From the NCBI GenBank assembly GCA_039185015.1, contig JBCDAU010000028.1, positions 4,665-68,664 on the forward strand: 64,000 bases of DNA. Reading direction: 5' to 3'. Below the pieces are notes generated by a model. That model was not told the origin of the DNA and made no database searches. It worked only from the letters and a program-made list of their open reading frames with translations. Within the stretch, counting starts at the first letter, position 1. Each line of letters begins with the position of its first letter. Made by a program: the position numbers and the translations under genes. This DNA comes from JBCBSZ01 sp039185015. GTDB taxonomy: Bacteria > Actinomycetota > Acidimicrobiia > Acidimicrobiales > Poriferisodalaceae. Below are positions 16,042 to 24,430 of the stretch, piece by piece.

Positions 16042-17160
16042 ATGGCGACCGAGCTGCCCTCCACGATGCGAGCTGCGCTCCTCACCGCACGGGGTGGTCC
16101 CGAGGTGCTGGTGGTCCGTGACGACGTCCCGGTGCCCCGACCGGGCCCGGGCGAGGCGCTCATCGAGGTCCGAGCGTGCGGCGTCAACAACACCGACATC
16201 AACACCCGGGTCGGCTGGTACAGCCGCTCGGTGGTCGCAGCGACCTCGGGCGACGGGTTCGAGGCCGCGAAGGAGGAGGACTCGGCCTGGGGAGGCGGGC
16301 TGGTCTTCCCCCGGATCCAGGGCGCCGACCCGAGCGGGGTCGTGGTGGCGGTCGGCGACGGAGTCGACACCGGGCTCGTCGGGCGTCGGGCGCTCGTCGA
16401 CCCGTGGATCCGAGATCCCGACGACCCCGCCGACCGGGAACGGGCCGGCTACCTCGGCAGCGAGCGAGACGGCGGCTTCGCTGAGTTCTGCTGCGTCCCG
16501 GCCCGCAACGTCCACGCCCACGGCTCAGACCTGCCCGATGCGGCGCTCGCCGCGCTGCCCTGTTCCTGGTCGACCGCGGAGCACATGCTCCAGCGGGTGC
16601 GCCTCGGCGCCGGCGAGACGCTCGCCGTCCCCGGCGCTTCCGGAGGCGTCGGGTCGGCGCTCGTCGTGTTGGCGCGGCTCCGCGGCGCACGCGTCGTCGC
16701 CGTGTGTGGCGCGTCGAAGGTCGACCAGGTGCGCGAGCTGGGCGCGGAGGCGATCGTCACCCGTGACGTGGACGACGTGCCCGCGGCGGCCGCGGACGCG
16801 CTCGGCGGCGAGCTGGACGCCGTCGCCGACGTGGTGGGCGGCGACGATGTCGGCGGCTGGTTGGAGCACCTCCGCCGAGGAGGCCGGTACGTCACCTCCG
16901 GCGCGATCGCCGGACCGGTCGTGCCACTGGACCTCCGCACGGTCTACCTCCGCGACCTCGAGCTCCACGGTGCGACGGTCTTCGAGCCGCAGGTCTTCGC
17001 CGACCTGGTCGCCCACGTCGAGGCGGGCGAGATCGACCCACCGGTCGCCGCGACCTACGCGCTGGAGGACATCCACGAGGCCCAGGCCGACTTCGAGCGC
17101 AAGGCCCACGTCGGCGCCCTCGTGATCGACCTCCGACGGCGACCGGTGCGGACGCGGTGA
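16042..17160 (+). CDS. Zinc-less MDR-type quinone oxidoreductase / alcohol dehydrogenase-like
   Basis: This 372-residue protein starts at ATG 16042 (MATELPSTMRAALL); the longer frame upstream looks non-coding. GroES-like N-terminal domain: MRAALLTARGGPEVLVVRDD, then GVNNTDINTRVGW. Rossmann domain: PGASGGVGSALVVLARLRGARVV near residues 195-220. The lack of the usual Cys/His zinc ligands suggests a quinone reductase/enoyl reductase-like activity using NAD(P)H. It is divergent from the amine-oxidase gene with a 138-bp spacer. Its 3' end overlaps the convergent EF-hand membrane protein by 106 bp, which is unusually long. Confidence 0.9.
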   Translation: MATELPSTMRAALLTARGGPEVLVVRDDVPVPRPGPGEALIEVRACGVNNTDINTRVGWYSRSVVAATSGDGFEAAKEEDSAWGGGLVFPRIQGADPSGVVVAVGDGVDTGLVGRRALVDPWIRDPDDPADRERAGYLGSERDGGFAEFCCVPARNVHAHGSDLPDAALAALPCSWSTAEHMLQRVRLGAGETLAVPGASGGVGSALVVLARLRGARVVAVCGASKVDQVRELGAEAIVTRDVDDVPAAAADALGGELDAVADVVGGDDVGGWLEHLRRGGRYVTSGAIAGPVVPLDLRTVYLRDLELHGATVFEPQVFADLVAHVEAGEIDPPVAATYALEDIHEAQADFERKAHVGALVIDLRRRPVRTR

Positions 17161-17777
17161 GCCCCCGCACCGAGCAGCGCGGCCAGCACCGGCACCAGCA
17201 CGACCGGGACGACGTCGAGACGCTGGTCTGCTGGCGACGTCGTGCCATATCCCTCGTCGAGCGCGAACGAGACCGTGCCGTCATCGGCCAAGGCGCCCTC
17301 GATCGCGCCGTCCGCATCGACGAGCTCGACGGCGGTCGACGCCGGGAAGAAGTCCCAGGTCAGATCGATCCGGTCGACGTCGCCATCGTGTGACGTGGTC
17401 GCGATCACGAGGACGACCCAGGCCGAGGCGCCGTTGTCGCTCGCGTGGCCGCCGACACCGGGAACTCCGGCAGCCGAGACGTCGATGACCTCGCCGTCCG
17501 CGAGCAGCGACATCCGCTCGCGGACCGTGGACACGATCGTGCCGGCCACCGCGGCTTCTTGGGACCGGAGCTCGTCATCATCGATCAAGCCGTCGCCGGA
17601 GGTATCGAGGTAGCCGAGCTCGGCGTACGGGACCTGCGCGGCGATGAGGATCCGGTCGGTCTCGACGACGACGTGGAGTCGGCTGTCCGCCGACTCGTGG
17701 GCGGCCACCGGCGAGGTGACGCCGAGCAGGGCGACGCCCACGACGGCGAGGAGGGCTGCGGTGGTGCGCAGGGTCAT
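17055..17777 (-). CDS. Exported membrane-anchored protein with an EF-hand-like loop
   Basis: This 240-residue protein starts at ATG 17777. A signal peptide (residues 1-26, ending PVAAHES) and a C-terminal hydrophobic anchor (VVPVVLVPVLAALLGAGA, near residue 190) frame an extracytoplasmic domain. Residues about 58-69 read DTSGDGLIDDDE, a near-perfect calcium-binding EF-hand loop. No known family is recognised. The last 35 codons run antisense to the MDR gene (106 bp overlap), and this tail is low-complexity and basic. The true C-terminus may therefore have been extended by a frameshift; that would need checking against reads. It is 12 bp downstream of the YHYH lipoprotein gene. Confidence 0.72.
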   Translation of the reverse strand: MTLRTTAALLAVVGVALLGVTSPVAAHESADSRLHVVVETDRILIAAQVPYAELGYLDTSGDGLIDDDELRSQEAAVAGTIVSTVRERMSLLADGEVIDVSAAGVPGVGGHASDNGASAWVVLVIATTSHDGDVDRIDLTWDFFPASTAVELVDADGAIEGALADDGTVSFALDEGYGTTSPADQRLDVVPVVLVPVLAALLGAGAHRVRTGRRRRSITRAPTWALRSKSAWASWMSSSA

Positions 17778-17789
17778 CGTGACACCCGC

Positions 17790-18812
17790 TCAGCCGTTCC
17801 CGGCCGGCGGTCCCTGCGGCGCGCCACCGTCGGTCCCGTCGGAGACGGTCTGACCGATCAGGCACTCGATGACCAGGTTCTGCTCGGCCGGGTTGGCGTG
17901 GTAGTGGTACCCGTCCTCGTCGGAGACGTGTCCGCCACACTCGTCGAGATCGGTCGCATCGGGATCCGGCGAGTGCACCGGGACGCCGTCCATGGCGTAG
18001 GCGAACATCGACGGTGCACCGTCGTCGGCGTCGCCGTCGAGCTCGGAGCACCCCACCGCGCCGTGGAGGTGATAGCCGTCGACCGGGTTGTAGTGGCCGC
18101 CGCAGTCGTCGAAGGCGGCGATCGTGTACGCGGAGAGGATGGCCTCGACCGGCGCGGACGGGGCGATGAGCACTCCGTCGAGGGTGATGCCGAGGTCGCC
18201 GCCGGTCGTTCCCGGGGCCTCCGCGAGCACCGGCTCCACAGGGATCAACACCGTCGACGCGACGGGCTCGCCGCCCTCCAGCCACTCGACGCGGCCCTCC
18301 ACGCAGTGGTTCTGCACGGACTCGTCGACGTCGGGCCGGGCGGCGAGATCGAACTCCTCGGCCGTCTCGGTGACGAACACGTTCCCGTCCTCGTCGAACA
18401 TCTGCCAGTTGTCGTCGCCGTACAGCTCGGCGAGTCCCTCGATGAAGGCGCCGTCGAGGTCGTAGACGTCCTCGCCGTCCAACCAGAGACCCCCGGCCTC
18501 CGCCGTGTCGGTGATCGTCGAGGGGCAGAACGGACCGGCGTCGTAGGTGACCGGATCGCCGGCGACCGTGATCCGCAGGCACATCGTCTCCGCCCCGTCG
18601 CTGAGCGTGCACGCCTCGGTCGTGGGGTCCCCGACGATCGCGCCGTCGAAGAAGAGCCCGACGTCCACACCCGACGACGCGGTCGTCTCCGCGGCATCGT
18701 CGACGACGTCGTCCGAATCGCTGCAGGCCACGAGGAGCAGCGCCGCGAGGACGCAGAGGGCCGTGATGCGGCGAGAGGCACGACGGCCTCCGGACCCACT
18801 CGTTGCGGTCAT
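17790..18812 (-). CDS. YHYH-domain lipoprotein
   Basis: This 340-residue protein starts at ATG 18812. A signal peptide ends in the lipobox LLLVAC (Cys near residue 30), followed by an acidic linker. The C-terminal half carries the YHYH domain: DDCGGHYNPVDGYHLHG, then CGGHVSDEDGYHYHANP near residues 300-315. His/Cys-rich YHYH proteins are exported and are thought to bind metals or take part in oxidative chemistry. It lies immediately upstream of the EF-hand protein (12 bp), so both extracellular proteins are probably made together. Confidence 0.88.
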   Translation of the reverse strand: MTATSGSGGRRASRRITALCVLAALLLVACSDSDDVVDDAAETTASSGVDVGLFFDGAIVGDPTTEACTLSDGAETMCLRITVAGDPVTYDAGPFCPSTITDTAEAGGLWLDGEDVYDLDGAFIEGLAELYGDDNWQMFDEDGNVFVTETAEEFDLAARPDVDESVQNHCVEGRVEWLEGGEPVASTVLIPVEPVLAEAPGTTGGDLGITLDGVLIAPSAPVEAILSAYTIAAFDDCGGHYNPVDGYHLHGAVGCSELDGDADDGAPSMFAYAMDGVPVHSPDPDATDLDECGGHVSDEDGYHYHANPAEQNLVIECLIGQTVSDGTDGGAPQGPPAGNG

Positions 18813-18864
18813 GGCAGCGAAGGTACGGACCTCCGCTGTGAGGACCCTGTGAGCGACCTCGCCG

Positions 18865-20079
18865 CTAGAGGTTGACCCCGGTCGGGAACGTCACGGGCAG
18901 GTGGCGAGGGCCGCGGACCTGCCCGCCCGCCCAGGTGACGGCGGCCGGGTCCTCGAGCTCGAACTCGGGGATCCATGCCAGGAACTCCTCGATCGCGACC
19001 TGCATCTCCATGCGCGCGAGGTTCGAGCCGAGGCAGCGGTGGATGCCGGCCCCGAACGCGATGTGGCGGTTGACGGGACGGTCGATGATGACCGACTCCG
19101 GTTCCTCGAAGACCTCCGGATCGCGGTTCGCCGCCGGGAACGACAGCAACACACGGTCACCCTTCGCGACCGGGCAGCCGGCGACCTCGGTGTCCTCCTT
19201 GGCGAGGCGGGCCATCGTGACCGGCGAGTAGGCCCGGAGGAGCTCCTCGACCGCGGTCGGGATCAGCTCGGGCTCGTCGACGAGACGCTGCCGGTCCTCT
19301 GGGTGGGCGGCGAGGTGCCACAGCGCAGAGCCGATGCTGCTCCACGTCGTGTCGATGCCGGCGATGAGCATCAGGCCGATGTTGCCCCGGATGACGTTCA
19401 TCGGGAGCGGCTCGCCGTCGAGCTCGGCCTGGAGGAGGAACGAGATCAGGTGGTCGTCGGGCTCCTCGCTCTTGCGCTTGATCTCCTCGAGGAAGAACTG
19501 CTCGATGATGACCCGGTACTTCTCCCGGATCTCGGGGTCCTGGCTGCCGAGCTCGAGCACGCCCTGGACCCATTCGGTGAAGTCGTCGGAGCGCTCGGGA
19601 TCGATGCCGAGGATGTCGGCGATCACCCGGGGCGGGATCTGGCGGGCGTACCCCTCGGCGGCGTCGGCGCGGCCGTGCTCGACGAACTCACCGATGAGAC
19701 GACGGCACAGCTCGCGGGTCGGCTCCCGATAGCGCTCGATCGCCCTCGGCGCGAAGAACGGCAGCATGAGCCGGCGCTCGGGGGTGTGGTCGGGCGGATC
19801 GGAGCTGATGATCGAGCGGATCCGATTGCCGTCGGCGTCGTAGTTCGGCGGGATGTTCACGACGCTCACCTGGAACGACGAGAAGCGATCGGCGTCGTGC
19901 GCGACCTCCGACACCGTGTCGAAGGTGGTCGGCATGTGCGAGCCGCCCCAGCGGTCGGTGCGCGGCACGGGACACTCGCTGCGGAGCCCCTGCCAGACCG
20001 GATACGGGTCGCGCACGAACTCGGCGTCGAAGATGTCGTAGTCGTCGGTCCAGTCGCCGACCGGTTCCGTCGTCGTCAT
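18865..20079 (-). CDS. Cytochrome P450
   Basis: This 404-residue P450 starts at ATG 20079, with a GGGGGA ribosome site just upstream; the longer open frame running to 21372 is shadow. It contains the I-helix LIAGIDTTWSS with the conserved Thr, the K-helix EELLR and the heme loop FGAGIHRCLGSNLARME with Cys near residue 350. It resembles actinobacterial CYPs of terpenoid/steroid/fatty-acid type, but the substrate cannot be told. No ferredoxin gene lies beside it. It is on the same strand as the lytic transglycosylase, 44 bp away, with no functional link evident. Confidence 0.95.
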   Translation of the reverse strand: MTTTEPVGDWTDDYDIFDAEFVRDPYPVWQGLRSECPVPRTDRWGGSHMPTTFDTVSEVAHDADRFSSFQVSVVNIPPNYDADGNRIRSIISSDPPDHTPERRLMLPFFAPRAIERYREPTRELCRRLIGEFVEHGRADAAEGYARQIPPRVIADILGIDPERSDDFTEWVQGVLELGSQDPEIREKYRVIIEQFFLEEIKRKSEEPDDHLISFLLQAELDGEPLPMNVIRGNIGLMLIAGIDTTWSSIGSALWHLAAHPEDRQRLVDEPELIPTAVEELLRAYSPVTMARLAKEDTEVAGCPVAKGDRVLLSFPAANRDPEVFEEPESVIIDRPVNRHIAFGAGIHRCLGSNLARMEMQVAIEEFLAWIPEFELEDPAAVTWAGGQVRGPRHLPVTFPTGVNL

Positions 20080-20123
20080 GGATCCCCCTTCCCCCGGCCC
20101 ACACGGTACGCGAGCGGCGCGCC

Positions 20124-21131
20124 TCAGCGCTGGGAGCCGTACTGCTCGACGGGGAGTGGTTCCGCCGTCTCGAAGCCCTCGGGGAGCCAGAGGGTGCCCT
20201 CGGTCGTGAGCACGTAGACCTGCCAACCCCAGAGCAGGTCGTAGAGCTCGGGTCGCCCCGCGAGCAGCTCGGCGTAGCCCGACACCGCCTGGACGTAGGC
20301 GTCCGAGGGGTTGTAGGCGAACAGCGCTCGGTCGATGTCGTCGGGGGCGCCGGTCGCCGCCAACAGCCGGGCGGCGGCCGGGATCGCGTCCTCGTCGTCG
20401 AACGGGTCGCCCCCCTCGCCGTAGAGATCCCAGGTGGACGGGATGAACTGCATGGGGCCCTGCGCGCCGGCGGAGCTGAGCCCGACGATGCGGCCCATCC
20501 TCGTCTCGACGAGGTTGACGGCGGCGAGCACCTCCCACGGCGTCCCGGTCGCCGCCTCGGCCTCGTCGTAGAGGGCGCGGAGCTCGGCGATCGGCAGCGG
20601 CGGACGGATGCGCCAGGCGGGGATCGCTTCCAGGGGGCGGGCGATCGAGTCGGCGGCAGAGGTCCCGGCGCCGACGAGCGCGACGGTCGTGGCGGCGAGG
20701 TCGGGGTCGATGAGCGACGGCAGCTGCGCCGCCCACCCCGGCTCTCGGGCGAGGGCCCGCACGGCCACTTGATGGTGGTGGCCGAGGGACCCGCAGTCGT
20801 CGGGCGGCGCGGCGATGCCGCATCCCTGAGCGCGCTCCGTCACGAACGTGAGCCGGCGCGCCACCTCCTGGACCGAGTCCGGTGCGGTCGGTTCGCCCGA
20901 GGCGTCGACCGGTAGCGGCGGGGTGGTCGTGGTCGTCGGTGCGGCCGTCGTCGTCAGCGGGAGGGTCGCTGCGACCGGAGCGGGCGCGGTGGTCGACGTC
21001 ACGGCTGCGGCGGCGGTCGACGCGACCGGATCGGTGTCGTCGCTGCCGCTGCAGGCCGCGAGCAGGACGATCGAGCCGAGCCACGGACCGAGACGACGGA
21101 GGGGCACGCCGCGATGGTGGCACCGACGCAC
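20124..21131 (-). CDS. Lytic murein transglycosylase lipoprotein (SLT-like)
   Basis: The longest frame has 335 residues and starts at GTG 21131; a second GTG at 21107 gives a more usual lipoprotein signal (PLRRLGPWLGSIVLLAAC). Neither has a strong ribosome site. A T-rich linker (TTTAAPTTTTTPP) follows the lipidated Cys. The transglycosylase domain is visible: AAVNLVETRMGRIVGLSSAG (catalytic Glu in VET), then AQGPMQFIPSTWDLYG, and AYNPSDAYVQAVSGYAE near the end. It probably cleaves peptidoglycan at the outer face of the membrane. It is divergent from the amidohydrolase operon. Confidence 0.9.
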   Translation of the reverse strand: MRRCHHRGVPLRRLGPWLGSIVLLAACSGSDDTDPVASTAAAAVTSTTAPAPVAATLPLTTTAAPTTTTTPPLPVDASGEPTAPDSVQEVARRLTFVTERAQGCGIAAPPDDCGSLGHHHQVAVRALAREPGWAAQLPSLIDPDLAATTVALVGAGTSAADSIARPLEAIPAWRIRPPLPIAELRALYDEAEAATGTPWEVLAAVNLVETRMGRIVGLSSAGAQGPMQFIPSTWDLYGEGGDPFDDEDAIPAAARLLAATGAPDDIDRALFAYNPSDAYVQAVSGYAELLAGRPELYDLLWGWQVYVLTTEGTLWLPEGFETAEPLPVEQYGSQR

Positions 21132-21199
21132 GGGCAGGAGGGGGGACGGGCCGGCCGCCCGGGCCTCCGGCTACGGTCGGGATCGGCGAGGGGGCCGAC

Positions 21200-22390
21200 A
21201 TGCCGTACACCGGGGACCGCGTCATCCACGACGCCGACAGCCATCTGATGGAGCCGGCCGACTGGCTGCGGGAGCACGCTCCGTCCGGCTGGGCCGACCG
21301 CCTGCCGCTGCTCGGCGTGAGCGCGATCGGCACCGAGGAGGGTGAGGAGGCCCCCGACTGGCGGGCGCTCACCTGCCCGCTCCACGAGGACCCGGAGTAC
21401 CGGGCCGACGAGTCCCAGGTGCTCCTGCGGAAGAACTACCACGCCGTCGGCAGCTTCGAACGCGACCACCGGGCGCAGGCCCTCGACCAGCTCGGCTTCC
21501 GCAGCCAGCTCGTGTTCAACACCTGGAGCAGCGACGTGCTGGAGGCGGCCGAGCACGGCGACGACCTGCCGCTCCTGGGGGCGATGGCCGAGGCCCACAA
21601 CCGCGGGATGCTGCACTTCTGCGAGGTCGACGAGCGGCTGTTGGCGACGGCGTACGTCCCGCTGGCCGAGCCGATGATGGCCCGACGGGTCGCGGCGCAA
21701 GCGATCGCCGACGGCGCCGCCGCGCTGCTCGTCGCGTCCAGCTGTCCAGCGAACCACTCCCCCAGCCACGTCGACCTCGATCCGGTGTGGGCGCAGGCCG
21801 AGGAGGCGGGCATACCGATCGTCCTCCACGTGGGCGGCGGCGGTGAGCTGCTCTCGCCCCGGTACTTCGACAACGGCCTGCCGCCGGTGCCCGACTTCCA
21901 CGGCGGCGCCGAGAACTTCCGCTCGGTCGACTACGTGGCCATCGGCAACCCGCCGATGCAGACCATGGCCACGCTCATCTTCGACGGGGTGCTCGATCGG
22001 TTCCCGTCGCTGCGCTTCGGCGTCATCGAGCAGGGAGCGAGCTGGCTGCCCGGGTGGATGCGGAACCTCGACGCGGCGTGGACCGCGTTCTCCCGCAACG
22101 AGGAGCGGCTGCGGAACCTGTCGGCCCGTCCGAGCGAGATCGTGCGACGCCAGGTGCGGGTCACGCCCTACCCGCACGAGGACACAGGGTGGATCATCGC
22201 CAACAGCGCTCCGGAGATCTGCCTCTTCTCCAGCGACTACCCCCACGTCGAAGGTGGCCGTCATCCGCTCAAGCGCTTCGACGGCGCGCTCGACGGACGC
22301 ACCGACGAGGAGGTCCGGCGGTTCTACGCCGACAACTTCGAGGACCTCATGGGGGCCGCCCTTCCCGCCCCACTCGCGGTCGGGGCCTGA
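21200..22390 (+). CDS. Amidohydrolase_2-family metal-dependent hydrolase
   Basis: This 396-residue protein starts at ATG 21200 after a GAGGGGG site. It opens with VIHDADSHLMEP, the DxDxH version of the metal-binding start of amidohydrolase_2 (ACMSD/decarboxylase-like) enzymes. The IPIVLHVGGGG strand carries the second His, and SDYPHVEGGRHP near residue 350 carries the Asp/His. Such enzymes are often decarboxylases or hydrolases in the breakdown of aromatic or cyclic compounds. It heads a five-gene plus-strand operon with nitroreductase, MDR, acyl-CoA-dehydrogenase-like and MFS genes, which supports a catabolic role. Confidence 0.9.
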   Translation: MPYTGDRVIHDADSHLMEPADWLREHAPSGWADRLPLLGVSAIGTEEGEEAPDWRALTCPLHEDPEYRADESQVLLRKNYHAVGSFERDHRAQALDQLGFRSQLVFNTWSSDVLEAAEHGDDLPLLGAMAEAHNRGMLHFCEVDERLLATAYVPLAEPMMARRVAAQAIADGAAALLVASSCPANHSPSHVDLDPVWAQAEEAGIPIVLHVGGGGELLSPRYFDNGLPPVPDFHGGAENFRSVDYVAIGNPPMQTMATLIFDGVLDRFPSLRFGVIEQGASWLPGWMRNLDAAWTAFSRNEERLRNLSARPSEIVRRQVRVTPYPHEDTGWIIANSAPEICLFSSDYPHVEGGRHPLKRFDGALDGRTDEEVRRFYADNFEDLMGAALPAPLAVGA

Positions 22391-22394
22391 GCGA

Positions 22395-23321
22395 GTGGAA
22401 CCGGAGCCGGGATCGGACGCCTACCGGGAGCTGGTCGACCACGCCCTGATGACGACCCGCGGGGTGCGCCAGCGGCTCGACTTCGACCGCCCGGTGCCCG
22501 ACGAGGTGATCTTCGACTGCATCGACGTCGCCGAGCAGGCCCCGACCGGCGGCCACCAGGGCAGCCGACGCTGGGTGATCGTCCGCGACCAGGACACCAA
22601 GGACCGGCTCGCCGAGCTCTACCTGTCCGCCGGCGTCAGCTGGGTGATCGAGACCGCCAAGCGGCTCGAGGGGTCCGGTCACCCGAACGAGAAGATGATG
22701 GCCGGCGCCCGACACCTCGGCGAGAACATCGCCCGCACCCCGGCGCTGGTGATCCCGACGATCCTCGGCCGCCACGACGGCTCCGGCCGACCCGGACTGT
22801 TCGACTCGGTCATCCAGTCGGCGTGGAGCTTCATGGTCGCCCTCCGGGCACGGGGCCTCGGCACGGTGTGGACGACGATGTACCTCAACGAGGCCGACGC
22901 GGTCGCGGAGCTGCTCCACCTGCCCGACGACGTCACGCAGATCTGCCTCTTTCCCGTCGCCTACACGATCGGCACCGGCTTCTCCCCGACGTCCAGGCGG
23001 TACCCGGCCCGGGAGATCGCCTACGTGGACCGGTGGGAGCGCACCGTCATCGACGGTCCGGGTGTGGTCGTCGAGACCGAGGTGAAGGCGTCGCCCCGGT
23101 TCGTCGAGCCCCACCTCGGCGGGCTGTCCGACGATCACCGCACCACGGTCGAGCAGATTCCCGGCGGCACCCGCCTCCGGCTCCACGCCCCGGCCACAGG
23201 TGACGACCCGGCGACCATCGCCGCTGACCAGGACCGCCTCCGCGCCGAGCTCGCCGACCGACTCGTCCAGATCCGCACCGCGGCCGAAGCCGACCGCACC
23301 CCCCGAGAGGAAGCACGATGA
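22395..23321 (+). CDS. Nitroreductase-family protein with C-terminal extension
   Basis: This 308-residue protein starts at GTG 22395, 4 bp after the amidohydrolase stop. Residues 10-215 are a nitroreductase domain: TTRGVRQRLDFDRPVPDE, AEQAPTGGHQGSRRWVIVRD for FMN binding, LRARGLGTVWTTMYL later. About 80 extra residues follow (from VVVETEVKASPRF) with alternating strands and a final charged helix; they match no domain I know and make the protein longer than the family norm of about 200. It overlaps the MDR gene by ATGA. Probably reduces an unsaturated or nitro intermediate. Confidence 0.87.
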   Translation: MEPEPGSDAYRELVDHALMTTRGVRQRLDFDRPVPDEVIFDCIDVAEQAPTGGHQGSRRWVIVRDQDTKDRLAELYLSAGVSWVIETAKRLEGSGHPNEKMMAGARHLGENIARTPALVIPTILGRHDGSGRPGLFDSVIQSAWSFMVALRARGLGTVWTTMYLNEADAVAELLHLPDDVTQICLFPVAYTIGTGFSPTSRRYPAREIAYVDRWERTVIDGPGVVVETEVKASPRFVEPHLGGLSDDHRTTVEQIPGGTRLRLHAPATGDDPATIAADQDRLRAELADRLVQIRTAAEADRTPREEAR

Positions 23322-24430
23322 CCGAGACCGACCTCCGGCTGCTGTCCACCGTCTCCGCCGACGGACAGCTCCGCCTCGAGCTCGAGGAGCGCGAGCTTCC
23401 CGAGCTGGCCCCCGACCAGGTGCTCATCAGGGTCGAGGCGGCGCCTATCAACCCGTCCGACCTCGGGCTGCTGCTCGGCGGGGCCGACCCCCGCGAGCTG
23501 TCGGCCGATGGTGATGCGGTCGTCGGACCGATCCCACCCGCCGCGCTGCGCGGCGCTTCGGCCCGGTTCGGCTCACCCATGCCGGTCGGCAACGAGGGCG
23601 CGGGCACCGTGATCGCCGCCGGTTCGTCGCCCGAGGCCGAGGCGTTGGTCGGCAAGATCGTCGCCGCAGTCCCCGGCGGTGGCAGCTACGCCCGCCACGT
23701 CGTCGTCCCGGCCGCGTCGTGCTGGCTGATGCCGGATGGCACCGATCCGGTCGACGCCGCCTCTCCGTTCGTCAACCCGATGACCGTGCTGGTGATGCTG
23801 GAGACGATGCGAGACGAGGGGCACACCGCGATCGTCCACACGGTCGGAGCGTCGAACCTCGGCCACATGCTCCGCAAGGCGTGCGCGGCCGACGGGATCG
23901 GGCTCGTCGAGATCGTGCGCCGACCCGAGCAGGTCGCCGAGCTCGAGGCGCTCGGCGCAGCGCACGTGTGCGACTCCAGCAGCGACGGCTTCGCCGATTC
24001 CCTCGACGCCGCCCTGGCCGCCACCGGCGCCACGCTCTGCTTCGACGCCATCGGCGGCGGCGGTCTTGGCGGCGAGATCCTCGCCGGGATGGAGCGGGTC
24101 GCCTCGGCCGGGCAGGAGTTCTCCCGCTACGGGTCGACGCAGCTGAAGCAGCTCTACATCTACGGCGGTCTGGACCGCGGCCCGACGACGCTCGACCGCG
24201 CCTTCGGCATGGCTTGGTCGGTCGGTGGCTGGCTGCTACCCAACCGCTTGGCGACGATCCCGGACCGGGTGCCGGCGCTCCAAGCACGGGTGGTCGAGGA
24301 GCTCACCACCACGTTCGCCAGCAGCTACAGCTCGCAGATCTCGCTCGCGGAGGCGCTCGACCCGGAGGTGATCCGGAAGTACGCCCGGATGGCGTCGGGC
24401 GAGAAGTACCTCGTCCGTCCGTGGCAGTGA
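23318..24430 (+). CDS. MDR-family NAD(P)H-dependent oxidoreductase
   Basis: This 370-residue protein has a GroES-like domain (LAPDQVLIRVEAAPINPSDLG, VGNEGAGTVIAAG). Its Rossmann domain has a degenerate nucleotide loop (VGASNLGHMLRKACAADG, around residue 185) in place of the usual GAxGGVG. No zinc ligands are seen. It most likely reduces quinones or enoyl compounds. It overlaps both its upstream neighbour (ATGA) and its downstream neighbour (GTGA), so it is tightly coupled in the amidohydrolase operon. Confidence 0.88.
   Translation: MTETDLRLLSTVSADGQLRLELEERELPELAPDQVLIRVEAAPINPSDLGLLLGGADPRELSADGDAVVGPIPPAALRGASARFGSPMPVGNEGAGTVIAAGSSPEAEALVGKIVAAVPGGGSYARHVVVPAASCWLMPDGTDPVDAASPFVNPMTVLVMLETMRDEGHTAIVHTVGASNLGHMLRKACAADGIGLVEIVRRPEQVAELEALGAAHVCDSSSDGFADSLDAALAATGATLCFDAIGGGGLGGEILAGMERVASAGQEFSRYGSTQLKQLYIYGGLDRGPTTLDRAFGMAWSVGGWLLPNRLATIPDRVPALQARVVEELTTTFASSYSSQISLAEALDPEVIRKYARMASGEKYLVRPWQ

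Noticed and set aside
20080..21372. In-frame upstream extension of the second P450
   Set aside because: The sequence is Arg/Pro-rich and overlaps the transglycosylase gene antisense; a good ribosome site marks ATG 20079 as the start.
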